A stretch of 64,000 nucleotides of DNA from NCBI RefSeq assembly GCF_004001245.1, contig NZ_AP018724.1, positions 1,108,501 through 1,172,500 of the forward strand. Direction: 5' to 3'. Both the position numbers and the translations under genes were made by a program. Below, one piece after another: positions 48,566-56,507 of this stretch; within the stretch, counting starts at the first letter, position 1; every line of letters starts with the position of its first letter. The DNA is from Sulfurivermis fontis. GTDB taxonomy: Bacteria > Pseudomonadota > Gammaproteobacteria > Thiohalomonadales > Thiohalomonadaceae. The notes below the pieces were generated by a model. The model ran no database searches. It was given only the letters and a program-made list of their open reading frames with translations, and was not told where the DNA came from.

Positions 48566-49120
48566 ATGAGCCGTCTCGAGATCCGCCGTGCCGCTGATGG
48601 CGCCGTCGAGTCTGTATACACCGAACATGATGCCATTGCCGCGCAACTATCGCCCCTGGGCGTGCGCTTCGAGCAGTGGCAGGCCAGTGCTCCGCTGAGT
48701 GCGGAGGCGGGGCAGGACGAGGTGCTGGCGGCCTATCGTGAGCCGGTGGAGCGATTGACGCGCGAATATGGCTTCCAGTCGGTGGATGTGGTCAGTTTGC
48801 GCCCGGATCACCCGCAGCGGGCGGAGCTGCGTGGCAAGTTTCTCTCCGAACATGTGCATGCCGACTTCGAGGTGCGTTTCTTTGTCGACGGCAGCGGCTT
48901 GTTCTACCTGCACATCGGCGAGCGCATCTACTTGGTGCTGTGCGAGCAGGGGGATTTGATCTCGGTGCCGGCCAACACGCCGCACTGGTTCGATATGGGG
49001 GAGCATCCCGACTTCAAGTGCATCCGCTTGTTCACCGTTCCGGACGGCTGGGTGGCGCAGTTCACCGGCAGCGGCATCGCTGCGCACTTTCCCAGTTTCG
49101 ATCAGTTCGTGGCAGCATGA
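48566..49120 (+). CDS. mtnD: acireductone dioxygenase
   Basis: Metal-dependent dioxygenase of methionine salvage that yields the 2-keto precursor of methionine, or an off-pathway product depending on the bound metal. The protein is 184 aa with a cupin fold. The metal ligands are in [15 protein letters not shown] (His, His, Glu) and a further His in [10 protein letters not shown]. Its stop overlaps the mtnC start by 4 nt. Confidence 0.95.
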   Translation: MSRLEIRRAADGAVESVYTEHDAIAAQLSPLGVRFEQWQASAPLSAEAGQDEVLAAYREPVERLTREYGFQSVDVVSLRPDHPQRAELRGKFLSEHVHADFEVRFFVDGSGLFYLHIGERIYLVLCEQGDLISVPANTPHWFDMGEHPDFKCIRLFTVPDGWVAQFTGSGIAAHFPSFDQFVAA

Positions 49121-49791
49121 TCCGCGCCATCCTCACCGACATCGAGGGTACTACCTCGTCGCTGTCCTTCGTCAAGGATGTGCTGTTCCCCTATGCACAC
49201 CGGCGGCTGGATGACTTTCTGCGGGCGCACGCCGCCGAACCGGCAGTGGTGCAGCAGCTCGGTGCGGTCAGCGCCATGGTTGGTAGGGAACTCAGCCTGG
49301 CCGAGGCGGCTGCGCAGTTGCGGCAATGGATCGACGAGGATCGCAAGATCACACCGTTGAAGGCACTGCAGGGCATGATCTGGGAGGAGGGCTACCACAA
49401 CGGTGACTTCACCGGCCATGTCTACGCCGATGCGGCACAGCGCCTGCGTGCCTGGCAGGCGGCCCGGATACGCCTGTATGTATTCTCCTCCGGTTCGGTG
49501 CAGGCGCAGAAGCTGCTGTTCGGCTACAGTGATCATGGCGATCTGACACCGTTGTTCAGCGGCTACTTCGACACCACCAGCGGCAACAAGCGCGATCCGG
49601 CGGCGTATACCACCATCGCCGCCGCCATCGGTTTGCCGGCACAGGAAATATTGTTCCTGTCCGACATCGTCGAAGAACTGGACGCAGCCCAGGCCGCCGG
49701 CATGCGCACCTGCCAGTTGGTACGCGACGGCGCACTGGATGACAAGGCGCGTCACCGCCAGGAATTGGATTTCAACGGCATTACGCTCTAG
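49117..49791 (+). CDS. mtnC: enolase-phosphatase E1
   Basis: HAD-superfamily enzyme that carries out the enolisation and dephosphorylation step before MtnD. The protein is 224 aa from the ATG at 49117. HAD motif I reads [20 protein letters not shown], motif II is in [15 protein letters not shown], and the Lys and acidic motif are in NKRDPAAY and [13 protein letters not shown]. It is coupled to mtnD by an ATGA overlap. mtnA and mtnK/mtnP are not in the window. Confidence 0.95.
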   Translation: MIRAILTDIEGTTSSLSFVKDVLFPYAHRRLDDFLRAHAAEPAVVQQLGAVSAMVGRELSLAEAAAQLRQWIDEDRKITPLKALQGMIWEEGYHNGDFTGHVYADAAQRLRAWQAARIRLYVFSSGSVQAQKLLFGYSDHGDLTPLFSGYFDTTSGNKRDPAAYTTIAAAIGLPAQEILFLSDIVEELDAAQAAGMRTCQLVRDGALDDKARHRQELDFNGITL

Positions 49792-49866
49792 GGAAGCTCT
49801 GCACAAGCTCAACGCTCCCTGGTTTTCAAGGATATCCTGCCTATTGTTTTACAGGAGAGATGCATC

Positions 49867-50445
49867 ATGGCTCTAACCCCCTCCACCATGCTGGAACTCG
49901 GCACGCCGGCCCCGGATTTCGAGCTGCCGGAACCCGCCACCGGCGCTACCGTCAGCCGCCGTCAGTTCGCCGGCAAGCCACTGTTGGTGGTGTTTACCTG
50001 CAATCACTGCCCCTATGTCAAGCATATCGCCGATGCCTTCACCGACTTCGCGCGCGAGTATCAGCAGCATGGTCTGGCCGTGGTGGCGATCAGCGCCAAC
50101 GACCCGGCCCACCGCGCCGAGGATGGGCCGGAGTTCATGGCGCAGGAGGCAAAGGCGCGAGGTAATCCCTATCCCTATCTGTACGACGCAACGCAGGCGG
50201 TGGCCAAGGCCTATCGTGCCGCCTGTACGCCGGATTTCTTCCTGTTTGATGCAGACCACCGTCTGGTTTATCGCGGCCAGTTCGACGACAGCCGACCCGG
50301 CAACAAGCTGCCGGTTACCGGCAGCGACCTGCGGGATGCGGTGAAAGCGGTCCTCGCCGGTCTGCCGGTGCCCGACGAACAGCGCCCCAGCCTGGGATGT
50401 AACATCAAGTGGAAGCCCGGCAACGAGCCGGAATATTACGGCTGA
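49867..50445 (+). CDS. thioredoxin-fold protein (AhpC/TSA-like, CNHC motif)
   Basis: Protein of 192 aa with a peroxiredoxin/thioredoxin fold. The N-terminal family start is GTPAPDFELPEPATG. The redox-type motif FTCNHCPYVKH holds C45 and C48. A second region contains CTPDFFLFDADHRLVYRGQFDD, and the C-terminus contains PSLGCNIKWKPGN. This is a widespread family often annotated as thioredoxin family protein; the substrate is unknown. It stands alone after the mtn genes. Confidence 0.85.
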   Translation: MALTPSTMLELGTPAPDFELPEPATGATVSRRQFAGKPLLVVFTCNHCPYVKHIADAFTDFAREYQQHGLAVVAISANDPAHRAEDGPEFMAQEAKARGNPYPYLYDATQAVAKAYRAACTPDFFLFDADHRLVYRGQFDDSRPGNKLPVTGSDLRDAVKAVLAGLPVPDEQRPSLGCNIKWKPGNEPEYYG

Positions 50446-50695
50446 CTTATCCTGGCTGAATCCAGCATAGATCAATAAATCGACCTCCCTACCGTTGCGC
50501 GGTGGTGCGGCGGCGCTGTTTCTTTGCAGCACCGCTGTCCGTGGCGTAGACTCAAAGCCGTGGGCGTTACCGCGAAAAGCTGGCGCTCACACGCACTGTC
50601 CGACAGACCACACGGTGTCGGCAGCGCGGGCCGCAAAACAACCAATAACGTGGCCGGGCGGGCGCGGCGCACGGCGATGCAGTGCGGGTACGCCC

Positions 50696-53581
50696 ATGCG
50701 TTTGCAAACCAAATTGCTGGCGGTGTTTGCTGCGGTATTCCTCAGCCTGTATCTGGTTGTGGAATACCATCAGTATCACGAAAACCGCATGGCCGTCGCA
50801 GCGCAATTGCTGGAAGAGGCGGAAGTGATTGCCGGCACCCTGCAGGCCGTGCGCCGGGTCTACCACCACCAGTTCATCACGTCAGGCCTGCCGGTCAACG
50901 ATCAAACCATCGGCTTCCTGCCGGCCCATGCCATGCCGCGCATCTCCGCGGAATTTCTCCACTTCGTGCGCACCGGTCTGTCGTTCAACAACGTCTCCGA
51001 TCGGGCACGCAATCCGCAGAATGCCGCCGATGCTGTGGAACTGGAGGCGATCAATTATTTCCGCGCCGATACCACGGCCAGCTATCGCATGGCTCCCTTC
51101 ACCACCGCGGAGGGGCGGCGCTTCTATCACTATGCCAAGCCGCTGCGCATCGAGCAGTATTGCCTGAAGTGTCACGGTAGCCGGCAGGATGCACCCGAGA
51201 GTATCCGTGCGCAATATGACACCGCTTTCGATTACCAACTGGGGGACGTGCGTGGCATTCTGAGCATCAAGCTGCCTGCCGACGAACTGGAGCAGCGCAT
51301 CATCGCGCGGCAGACCCGTGAGATGGGTATCCGGCTGGCAGTTTTTGCCACCGCCTTTATCCTGTTGTTTCTGTTGTTGCAACGGGTGGTGGTACGACGC
51401 CTGGCCTTGCTCAAGGCACCCATGCAGCGTCTGCGTGACGGCGACTATACGGCGCGTGTGGACGTGGACGGTACGGATGAGCTGGGCGAGGTGGCGGATG
51501 CCTTCAACGCCATGGCTGATGCCGTGGCCGCAAGCAAGGCGCAGATCGAGCATGAGCGTGTCTTTTTGCAAACCGTGATCGACGGTGCCCTGGACCCAAT
51601 CATGGTGATTGCGGCCGATTATCAGGTATTGATGCTGAATCGCGCCGCCCGCCGCTATCTGGAGACGGGCGAAGAACTCCCCATGCGCTGCCATCAGGTA
51701 TCCCACAAACAGGAACAGCCCTGCGGCGGTAATGGTCATCCCTGCCCGCTGGACGAGGTGCGGTGTAGCCTGCGCCCGGTCACCATGGTGCATGAGCACG
51801 TATTGGCCGACGGCAGTCACCGCCTGTACGAACTGGAGGCCACGCCGCTGTTGGATGCGAACGGCGGCTTTGGCGGCATCATCGAAACCTCACGCGACAT
51901 CACCGACCGCGTGCAGGCAGAGGAACGCCTGCGCAAGTTGTCGCAGGCGGTGGAACAGAGCCCAGTCTCGGTGATCATCACCGACATCGACGGTGCCATC
52001 GAATACGTCAATCCCAAATTCGAAGAAGTCACCGGTTATTGCCTTGATGAGGTGCGCGGCAGCAATCCGCGCCTACTCAAGAGCGGTTACACCGCGCAGA
52101 GCGAATATCGCGTATTGTGGGAAACGATCAAGCGCGGCGAGATATGGCGTGGCGAATTCCTCAACCGGCGCAAAAACGGCGAGCTGTTCTGGGAGTATGC
52201 CTCGATCTCGCCTATCCGCAATGCGCAGGGCGAAATCGATCACTTCCTTGCCGTCAAGGAAGATATCACGATGCGCAAGGAGTACGAACAACGTCTGCTG
52301 CACCAGGAGAGTTACGATGCGCTGACCGAACTGCCCAACCGGGTTCTTGGTACTGACCGTATCGCGCAGGCGGTGGTCCGGGCGCGGCGTGAAGGGCGCA
52401 GTGTGGGAGTGGTGTCACTGGACCTGGATAATTTCAAGAATATCAACGACAGCCTTGGCCATGGCAGCGGTGATGATCTCCTGCTGCAGCTGGCGCGGCG
52501 CCTGGTGGCGGCCATGCGCGAGGGTGACACCGTGGCTCGTTTGGGCGGTGATGAGTTCCTCATCGTCCTGGCTGATCTTGCCACGGCGGACGATATCGAG
52601 CGTGTGCTGGACAAGGTCCGTAGCGTGTTCGAACGCCCGTTCATCGTCGAGGACAAGAGTATCTACATCACACCCAGTATCGGTGTCACGGTGGCTCCGA
52701 ACGACAGCGAGGATGTACATATCCTGATGCGCAATGCAGATGCCGCCCTGCATCGGGCCAAGGAGTTGGGGCGTAATACGACCCAGTTCTTCACGCCGGA
52801 GATGAATGAGCGGGCGCTGAAGCGGCTGGAATTGGAGTCGCAGTTGCGTCATGCCCTGGAGCGCGGCGAATTGTCACTGCATTACCAGCCACAGGTAATT
52901 TGCGGGAGCGGGCGGGTGGCGGGTGCCGAAGCACTGTTGCGCTGGAACAATCCAAGCTTCGGCGTGATCAGTCCGGATCGCTTCATACCCCTGGCCGAAG
53001 AGACCGGCCTGATCGTGCCAATCGGTCGCTGGGTGCTGGAGGAGGCCTGCCGCGCAGCGGCTGCCTGGCCGCAACCGCTGCGGGTCAGTGTCAACGTCTC
53101 CTCGCGTCAGTTCCGTGATGGTACGCTGGTGGAAACTGTGGCGGCGGCGCTGGCGCAAACCGGCCTGGCAGCGGAACAGCTGGAGCTGGAGGTGACGGAA
53201 AGTCTGTTGCTGGAAGATGTCGAGGGAACGGCAGGCATACTCGACCAGCTGCAACTGCTGGGTGTGCGCATCGCCCTGGATGATTTCGGCACCGGATATT
53301 CGTCACTCAGTTATCTCAAACGCTTCCCCTTTGGCGCGTTGAAGATCGATCGCAGCTTCGTCAATGACATCATTGATGAACCGGATGATGCGGCACTGTG
53401 CGAGGCGATTATCCAGATGGCCCATGTTCTGAATCTCAAGGTCATCGCCGAGGGTGTCGAGACGGCGGAGCAGCTGGCGTATCTCTCGGCCCGCGGCGTC
53501 GACCTGGTTCAGGGGTATTTTTACAGCCGACCCTTACCGGCGGCGGAGTTTCTTGCCTATCTGGCGCAGGTGCCGAAATAA
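50696..53581 (+). CDS. DUF3365 (heme-c type)-HAMP-PAS-PAS-GGDEF-EAL signalling protein
   Basis: Membrane c-di-GMP protein of 961 aa from the ATG giving MRLQTKLLAVFAAVF. A helix (7-25) precedes a periplasmic DUF3365/Tll0287-like sensor (about 30-205) containing CLKCH at residues 156-160, a c-type heme motif. A second helix (211-233) and HAMP (to about 285) follow. The first PAS region has a Cys/His-rich insert starting at C332 (CHQVSHKQEQPC, HPCPL), and a second PAS lies at about 425-540. GGDEF is intact (617-621) with an RxxD inhibitory site five residues before it. EAL is intact (745-747), with DDFGTGYSSL and KIDRSFV. Both cyclase and phosphodiesterase activities are possible. Confidence 0.92.
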   Translation: MRLQTKLLAVFAAVFLSLYLVVEYHQYHENRMAVAAQLLEEAEVIAGTLQAVRRVYHHQFITSGLPVNDQTIGFLPAHAMPRISAEFLHFVRTGLSFNNVSDRARNPQNAADAVELEAINYFRADTTASYRMAPFTTAEGRRFYHYAKPLRIEQYCLKCHGSRQDAPESIRAQYDTAFDYQLGDVRGILSIKLPADELEQRIIARQTREMGIRLAVFATAFILLFLLLQRVVVRRLALLKAPMQRLRDGDYTARVDVDGTDELGEVADAFNAMADAVAASKAQIEHERVFLQTVIDGALDPIMVIAADYQVLMLNRAARRYLETGEELPMRCHQVSHKQEQPCGGNGHPCPLDEVRCSLRPVTMVHEHVLADGSHRLYELEATPLLDANGGFGGIIETSRDITDRVQAEERLRKLSQAVEQSPVSVIITDIDGAIEYVNPKFEEVTGYCLDEVRGSNPRLLKSGYTAQSEYRVLWETIKRGEIWRGEFLNRRKNGELFWEYASISPIRNAQGEIDHFLAVKEDITMRKEYEQRLLHQESYDALTELPNRVLGTDRIAQAVVRARREGRSVGVVSLDLDNFKNINDSLGHGSGDDLLLQLARRLVAAMREGDTVARLGGDEFLIVLADLATADDIERVLDKVRSVFERPFIVEDKSIYITPSIGVTVAPNDSEDVHILMRNADAALHRAKELGRNTTQFFTPEMNERALKRLELESQLRHALERGELSLHYQPQVICGSGRVAGAEALLRWNNPSFGVISPDRFIPLAEETGLIVPIGRWVLEEACRAAAAWPQPLRVSVNVSSRQFRDGTLVETVAAALAQTGLAAEQLELEVTESLLLEDVEGTAGILDQLQLLGVRIALDDFGTGYSSLSYLKRFPFGALKIDRSFVNDIIDEPDDAALCEAIIQMAHVLNLKVIAEGVETAEQLAYLSARGVDLVQGYFYSRPLPAAEFLAYLAQVPK

Positions 53582-53664
53582 TCGCCTTTCCGCTGTGATG
53601 AACCCAGCAGCTTCTGCCACAGGCGCGGCCCTGGTCATCGCGCCAGCGTGATGGTGTTTCCCGG

Positions 53665-53693
53665 TTGAAACTTTGCCTGTGCCGGCGTAGTCT
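53665..53693 (+). promoter_or_regulatory. candidate promoter of the tetR-type gene
   Basis: TTGAAA (53665-53670) and TAGTCT (53688-53693) with a 17-nt spacer. The palindrome that follows covers the expected start site. Confidence 0.6.
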
Positions 53694-53696
53694 GCA

Positions 53697-53716
53697 ATGC
53701 AATCAGCCAATTGCAT
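53697..53716. promoter_or_regulatory. candidate TetR operator
   Basis: ATGCAAT (53697-53703), 6-nt spacer, ATTGCAT (53710-53716): a perfect inverted repeat between the -10 box and the regulator's own ATG, placed for autorepression. Confidence 0.65.
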
Positions 53717-53724
53717 CGTTTGCC

Positions 53725-54315
53725 ATGGGAAAATCACACGACATCCGTAGGCAGGAAATCGTCGAGGCGACCCTGGAACTGGCCGCCGAACAAGGCATCA
53801 AGAATCTCACCACCCAGGCCATCGCCACACGGGTGGGCATCGCCCAGCCCACCATCTTCCGCCACTTCAAGAGCCGTGACGCGATCTTCGGTGCCGTTGT
53901 CGGCTGGGCGGCAGATCATCTGTTGCAGGTACTGGAGCAGCTGGAACACGAACACACGCCGCCCGACGACCGTCTGCGACGCCTGTTGCAGCAGCAACTG
54001 GCCTTCATCGGCAAGTGGCGCGGCATTCCGCGAGTGGTGTTTTCCGACCGCCTGCAGGTGGAATCGCCGGCCCTCAAGGCGGCGGTGCGCGAAATCTATC
54101 ATCGTCTTCTGGTACGCATTGCCGACCTGCTGGAGGAGGGGCGTGTCTGCGGATGTTTCCGTGCCGACCTCGATGTAGAGCAGGGGGCACGCTATATCGG
54201 TGCCCTTTTGCAGGGGACCGTCATGCGCTGGTCGATTCAGGATTTTTCCTATCCACTGGAGACGGAGGCGGATAGCCTGTGGAGCTTCCTGCGCCCGGCA
54301 CTGGAGCGGCGCTGA
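53725..54315 (+). CDS. TetR/AcrR family transcriptional regulator
   Basis: Protein of 196 aa from the ATG at 53725. The N-terminal TetR helix-turn-helix (about 8-55) reads RRQEIVEATLELAAEQGIKN then IATRVGIAQPTIFRHFKSRD. The C-terminal ligand domain is not diagnostic. A palindromic candidate operator lies directly upstream. It is followed after 12 nt by an MBL-fold gene and then an amidotransferase, kinase and response regulator on the same strand, so it may control that set. Confidence 0.92.
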   Translation: MGKSHDIRRQEIVEATLELAAEQGIKNLTTQAIATRVGIAQPTIFRHFKSRDAIFGAVVGWAADHLLQVLEQLEHEHTPPDDRLRRLLQQQLAFIGKWRGIPRVVFSDRLQVESPALKAAVREIYHRLLVRIADLLEEGRVCGCFRADLDVEQGARYIGALLQGTVMRWSIQDFSYPLETEADSLWSFLRPALERR

Positions 54316-54327
54316 GGTGGGAGAGCG

Positions 54328-55731
54328 ATGAAGATCAGCTTTTACGGTGCAGCAGGGGAAGTGACCGGATCCTGCTATCTGGTGGAGACGGAGCAGGTAA
54401 AGTTTCTGGTCGATTGCGGCATGTTCCAGGGGGCGCCGGAGACGGAGGCACGCAACCGTCGTTCCTTTCCCTTTGAAGCACGGCATATTGACTTCGTGCT
54501 GCTGACTCATGCCCACATCGATCACAGCGGCCTGCTGCCCAGGCTGGTGCTGGCCGGTTTCAAAGGACCGATCTATACCACGACTGCGACCGCCGATCTG
54601 TTGGCCGTGATGCTGCCGGACAGCGGCCATCTTCAGGAGATGGAGGCCGAACGTACGCAGCGCTATATCAGGCGTGGCGGCAAGCCGCGCTATCAATCGG
54701 CCGAGCCCCTGTACACGGTGCGTGATGCCCTGCGCAGTTTGGAACAGATCGAAGCACTGGCCTATGACCATGACATCGAACCACACCCTGCAGTGCGCTG
54801 CCGCTTCCGTGACGCCGGCCATATCCTCGGCTCGGCCATTATCGAAGTCTGGGTGCAGGAAGGCTACCGCCGCACCAAGCTGGTCTTCTCCGGCGATCTG
54901 GGCCAGCCGAATCGTCCGATCCTGCGCGATCCGACCATTATCGAGCGGGCAGACATCCTGCTGGTGGAGTCTACCTATGGCAACCGCCTGCACAAGGACA
55001 TGAAGGCCACCCTGGACGAATTTGTCACCGCAGTGAACGATACCTTGTTGCGCAAACACGGCAACGTGATCATCCCGGCCTTTGCCGTGGGACGCACACA
55101 GGAATTGCTCTATCACTTCCACGAGTTGACTCGGCAGGGACGTTTCAAGAACCTGAATATATTTGTCGATTCACCCATGGCCACGGAGGTGACGCGCATC
55201 ACCATGCAGCACATGCAGCTGTTCGATGCGGAGGCAAAGGAACTGGCGGCTTGGCGTGCCGCCGGCCATGGTTTGCCGGTAGTGAAATTCACCGGCTCAG
55301 TGGAGGAGTCCATGGCGCTGAACAATATTCACGGCGGCGTGGTCATCATCTCCGCCAGCGGCATGTGTGACGGCGGCCGCATCAAGCATCACCTGCGGCA
55401 TAATCTGGGGCGGCGCGAGAACAGCATTCTCATCACCGGTTTTCAGGCCGAGGGCACCCTCGGCCGGCGTCTGGTCGACCAAGCCGAATCGGTGCGCATC
55501 TTTGGTCAGGACGTGCCGGTACGGGCGGATATCTATACTTTGGGTGGTTTCTCCGCCCATGCCGATCAGGCGGCCCTGTTGCGCTGGTTGCGTGCCTTTC
55601 GTGAACCGCCGCGACGGACTTTTGTGGTGCATGGCGAGTCGGCTACGGCAGAAATCTTTGCCGCTACCGTCGGGCAGGAACTGGGATGGAAGGTACAGGT
55701 GCCCAGTCGGGGAGAGCATGTAATGATCTGA
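54328..55731 (+). CDS. MBL-fold metallo-hydrolase with beta-CASP and RNA-specificity domain
   Basis: Protein of 467 aa of the CPSF73/RNase-like metallo-beta-lactamase class. The zinc motif HAHIDH is at residues 61-66. Further ligands lie in RDAGHILGSA and FSGDLG. The beta-CASP region contains IPAFAVGRTQELLY, and the RNA-specificity motif lies near the C-terminus (GFSAHADQAAL). Bacterial homologues are predicted exonucleases or RNA-processing enzymes; the cellular substrate is unknown. A GGGAG site precedes the ATG, and the gene follows the TetR regulator by 12 nt. Confidence 0.9.
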   Translation: MKISFYGAAGEVTGSCYLVETEQVKFLVDCGMFQGAPETEARNRRSFPFEARHIDFVLLTHAHIDHSGLLPRLVLAGFKGPIYTTTATADLLAVMLPDSGHLQEMEAERTQRYIRRGGKPRYQSAEPLYTVRDALRSLEQIEALAYDHDIEPHPAVRCRFRDAGHILGSAIIEVWVQEGYRRTKLVFSGDLGQPNRPILRDPTIIERADILLVESTYGNRLHKDMKATLDEFVTAVNDTLLRKHGNVIIPAFAVGRTQELLYHFHELTRQGRFKNLNIFVDSPMATEVTRITMQHMQLFDAEAKELAAWRAAGHGLPVVKFTGSVEESMALNNIHGGVVIISASGMCDGGRIKHHLRHNLGRRENSILITGFQAEGTLGRRLVDQAESVRIFGQDVPVRADIYTLGGFSAHADQAALLRWLRAFREPPRRTFVVHGESATAEIFAATVGQELGWKVQVPSRGEHVMI

Positions 55732-55761
55732 CGCCGTTCGACCAGCGATGAGGAGAGCAAA

Positions 55762-56475
55762 ATGAAAAAACAGGCACTCGCCATCCGTCATGTCGCCTTC
55801 GAGGATGCCGGCAGTTTTGCCGTGACATTGGAGCAACTCGGCTATGAACTGCATTACCTGGAGGCCGGTATGGATGATCTTGCCGCCATCGATGCGGCGG
55901 CCCCCGATCTGCTACTGATTCTTGGCGGTCCCATCGGTGCCTACGAGGAGGAACTCTATCCATTCCTGCACGCGGAGCTGCGTCTCATCGGCAAGCGCCT
56001 GGTGGCGCAGCGGCCGATCATCGGTATCTGCCTTGGGGCGCAGCTGATGGCACGGGCGCTGGGGGCGCGGGTGTATCCCGGCAAGGAGGGCAAGGAGATC
56101 GGCTGGGCGCCCTTGCAACTTACCGTTGCCGGGCAGGCCTCGCCGCTGCGCCATCTGGCGCCGGAGTCGACGCCGGTGCTGCACTGGCATGGCGATACCT
56201 TTGATCTACCGGCGGGGGCCGAGCGTCTGGCCGGGACACGGCGTTATCCCAATCAGGCCTTTGCCGTCGGCCGGCATGCCCTGGCCCTGCAGTTCCACCC
56301 GGAGGTGACGGCAGCAGGCATGGAGCGCTGGTTCATCGGTCATGCCTGCGAAATCGGTGCCACACCGGACATCAGCGTCCCGCAACTGCGTGCCGCTACC
56401 GCACAGTGGGCGGCGGGTCTGGAGCGGCATGGGCAAGCCATGCTCCGCGACTGGCTGCAAGCCGTGCCGTCCTGA
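55762..56475 (+). CDS. class I glutamine amidotransferase-like protein
   Basis: Protein of 237 aa with a GATase1 fold similar to GuaA-type glutamine amidotransferases annotated GMP synthase-like. The nucleophile is C90 in IIGICLGAQLMARALG, and His/Glu are in LQFHPEVT, so the triad is complete. It has no synthetase domain. The likely role is hydrolysis or transfer using glutamine or a gamma-glutamyl compound; the true substrate is unknown. It lies 30 nt after the MBL gene and 32 nt before the kinase. Confidence 0.88.
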   Translation: MKKQALAIRHVAFEDAGSFAVTLEQLGYELHYLEAGMDDLAAIDAAAPDLLLILGGPIGAYEEELYPFLHAELRLIGKRLVAQRPIIGICLGAQLMARALGARVYPGKEGKEIGWAPLQLTVAGQASPLRHLAPESTPVLHWHGDTFDLPAGAERLAGTRRYPNQAFAVGRHALALQFHPEVTAAGMERWFIGHACEIGATPDISVPQLRAATAQWAAGLERHGQAMLRDWLQAVPS

Positions 56476-56507
56476 CCACGACATCACAGCTCGGTCCGGA
56501 GTATCAC

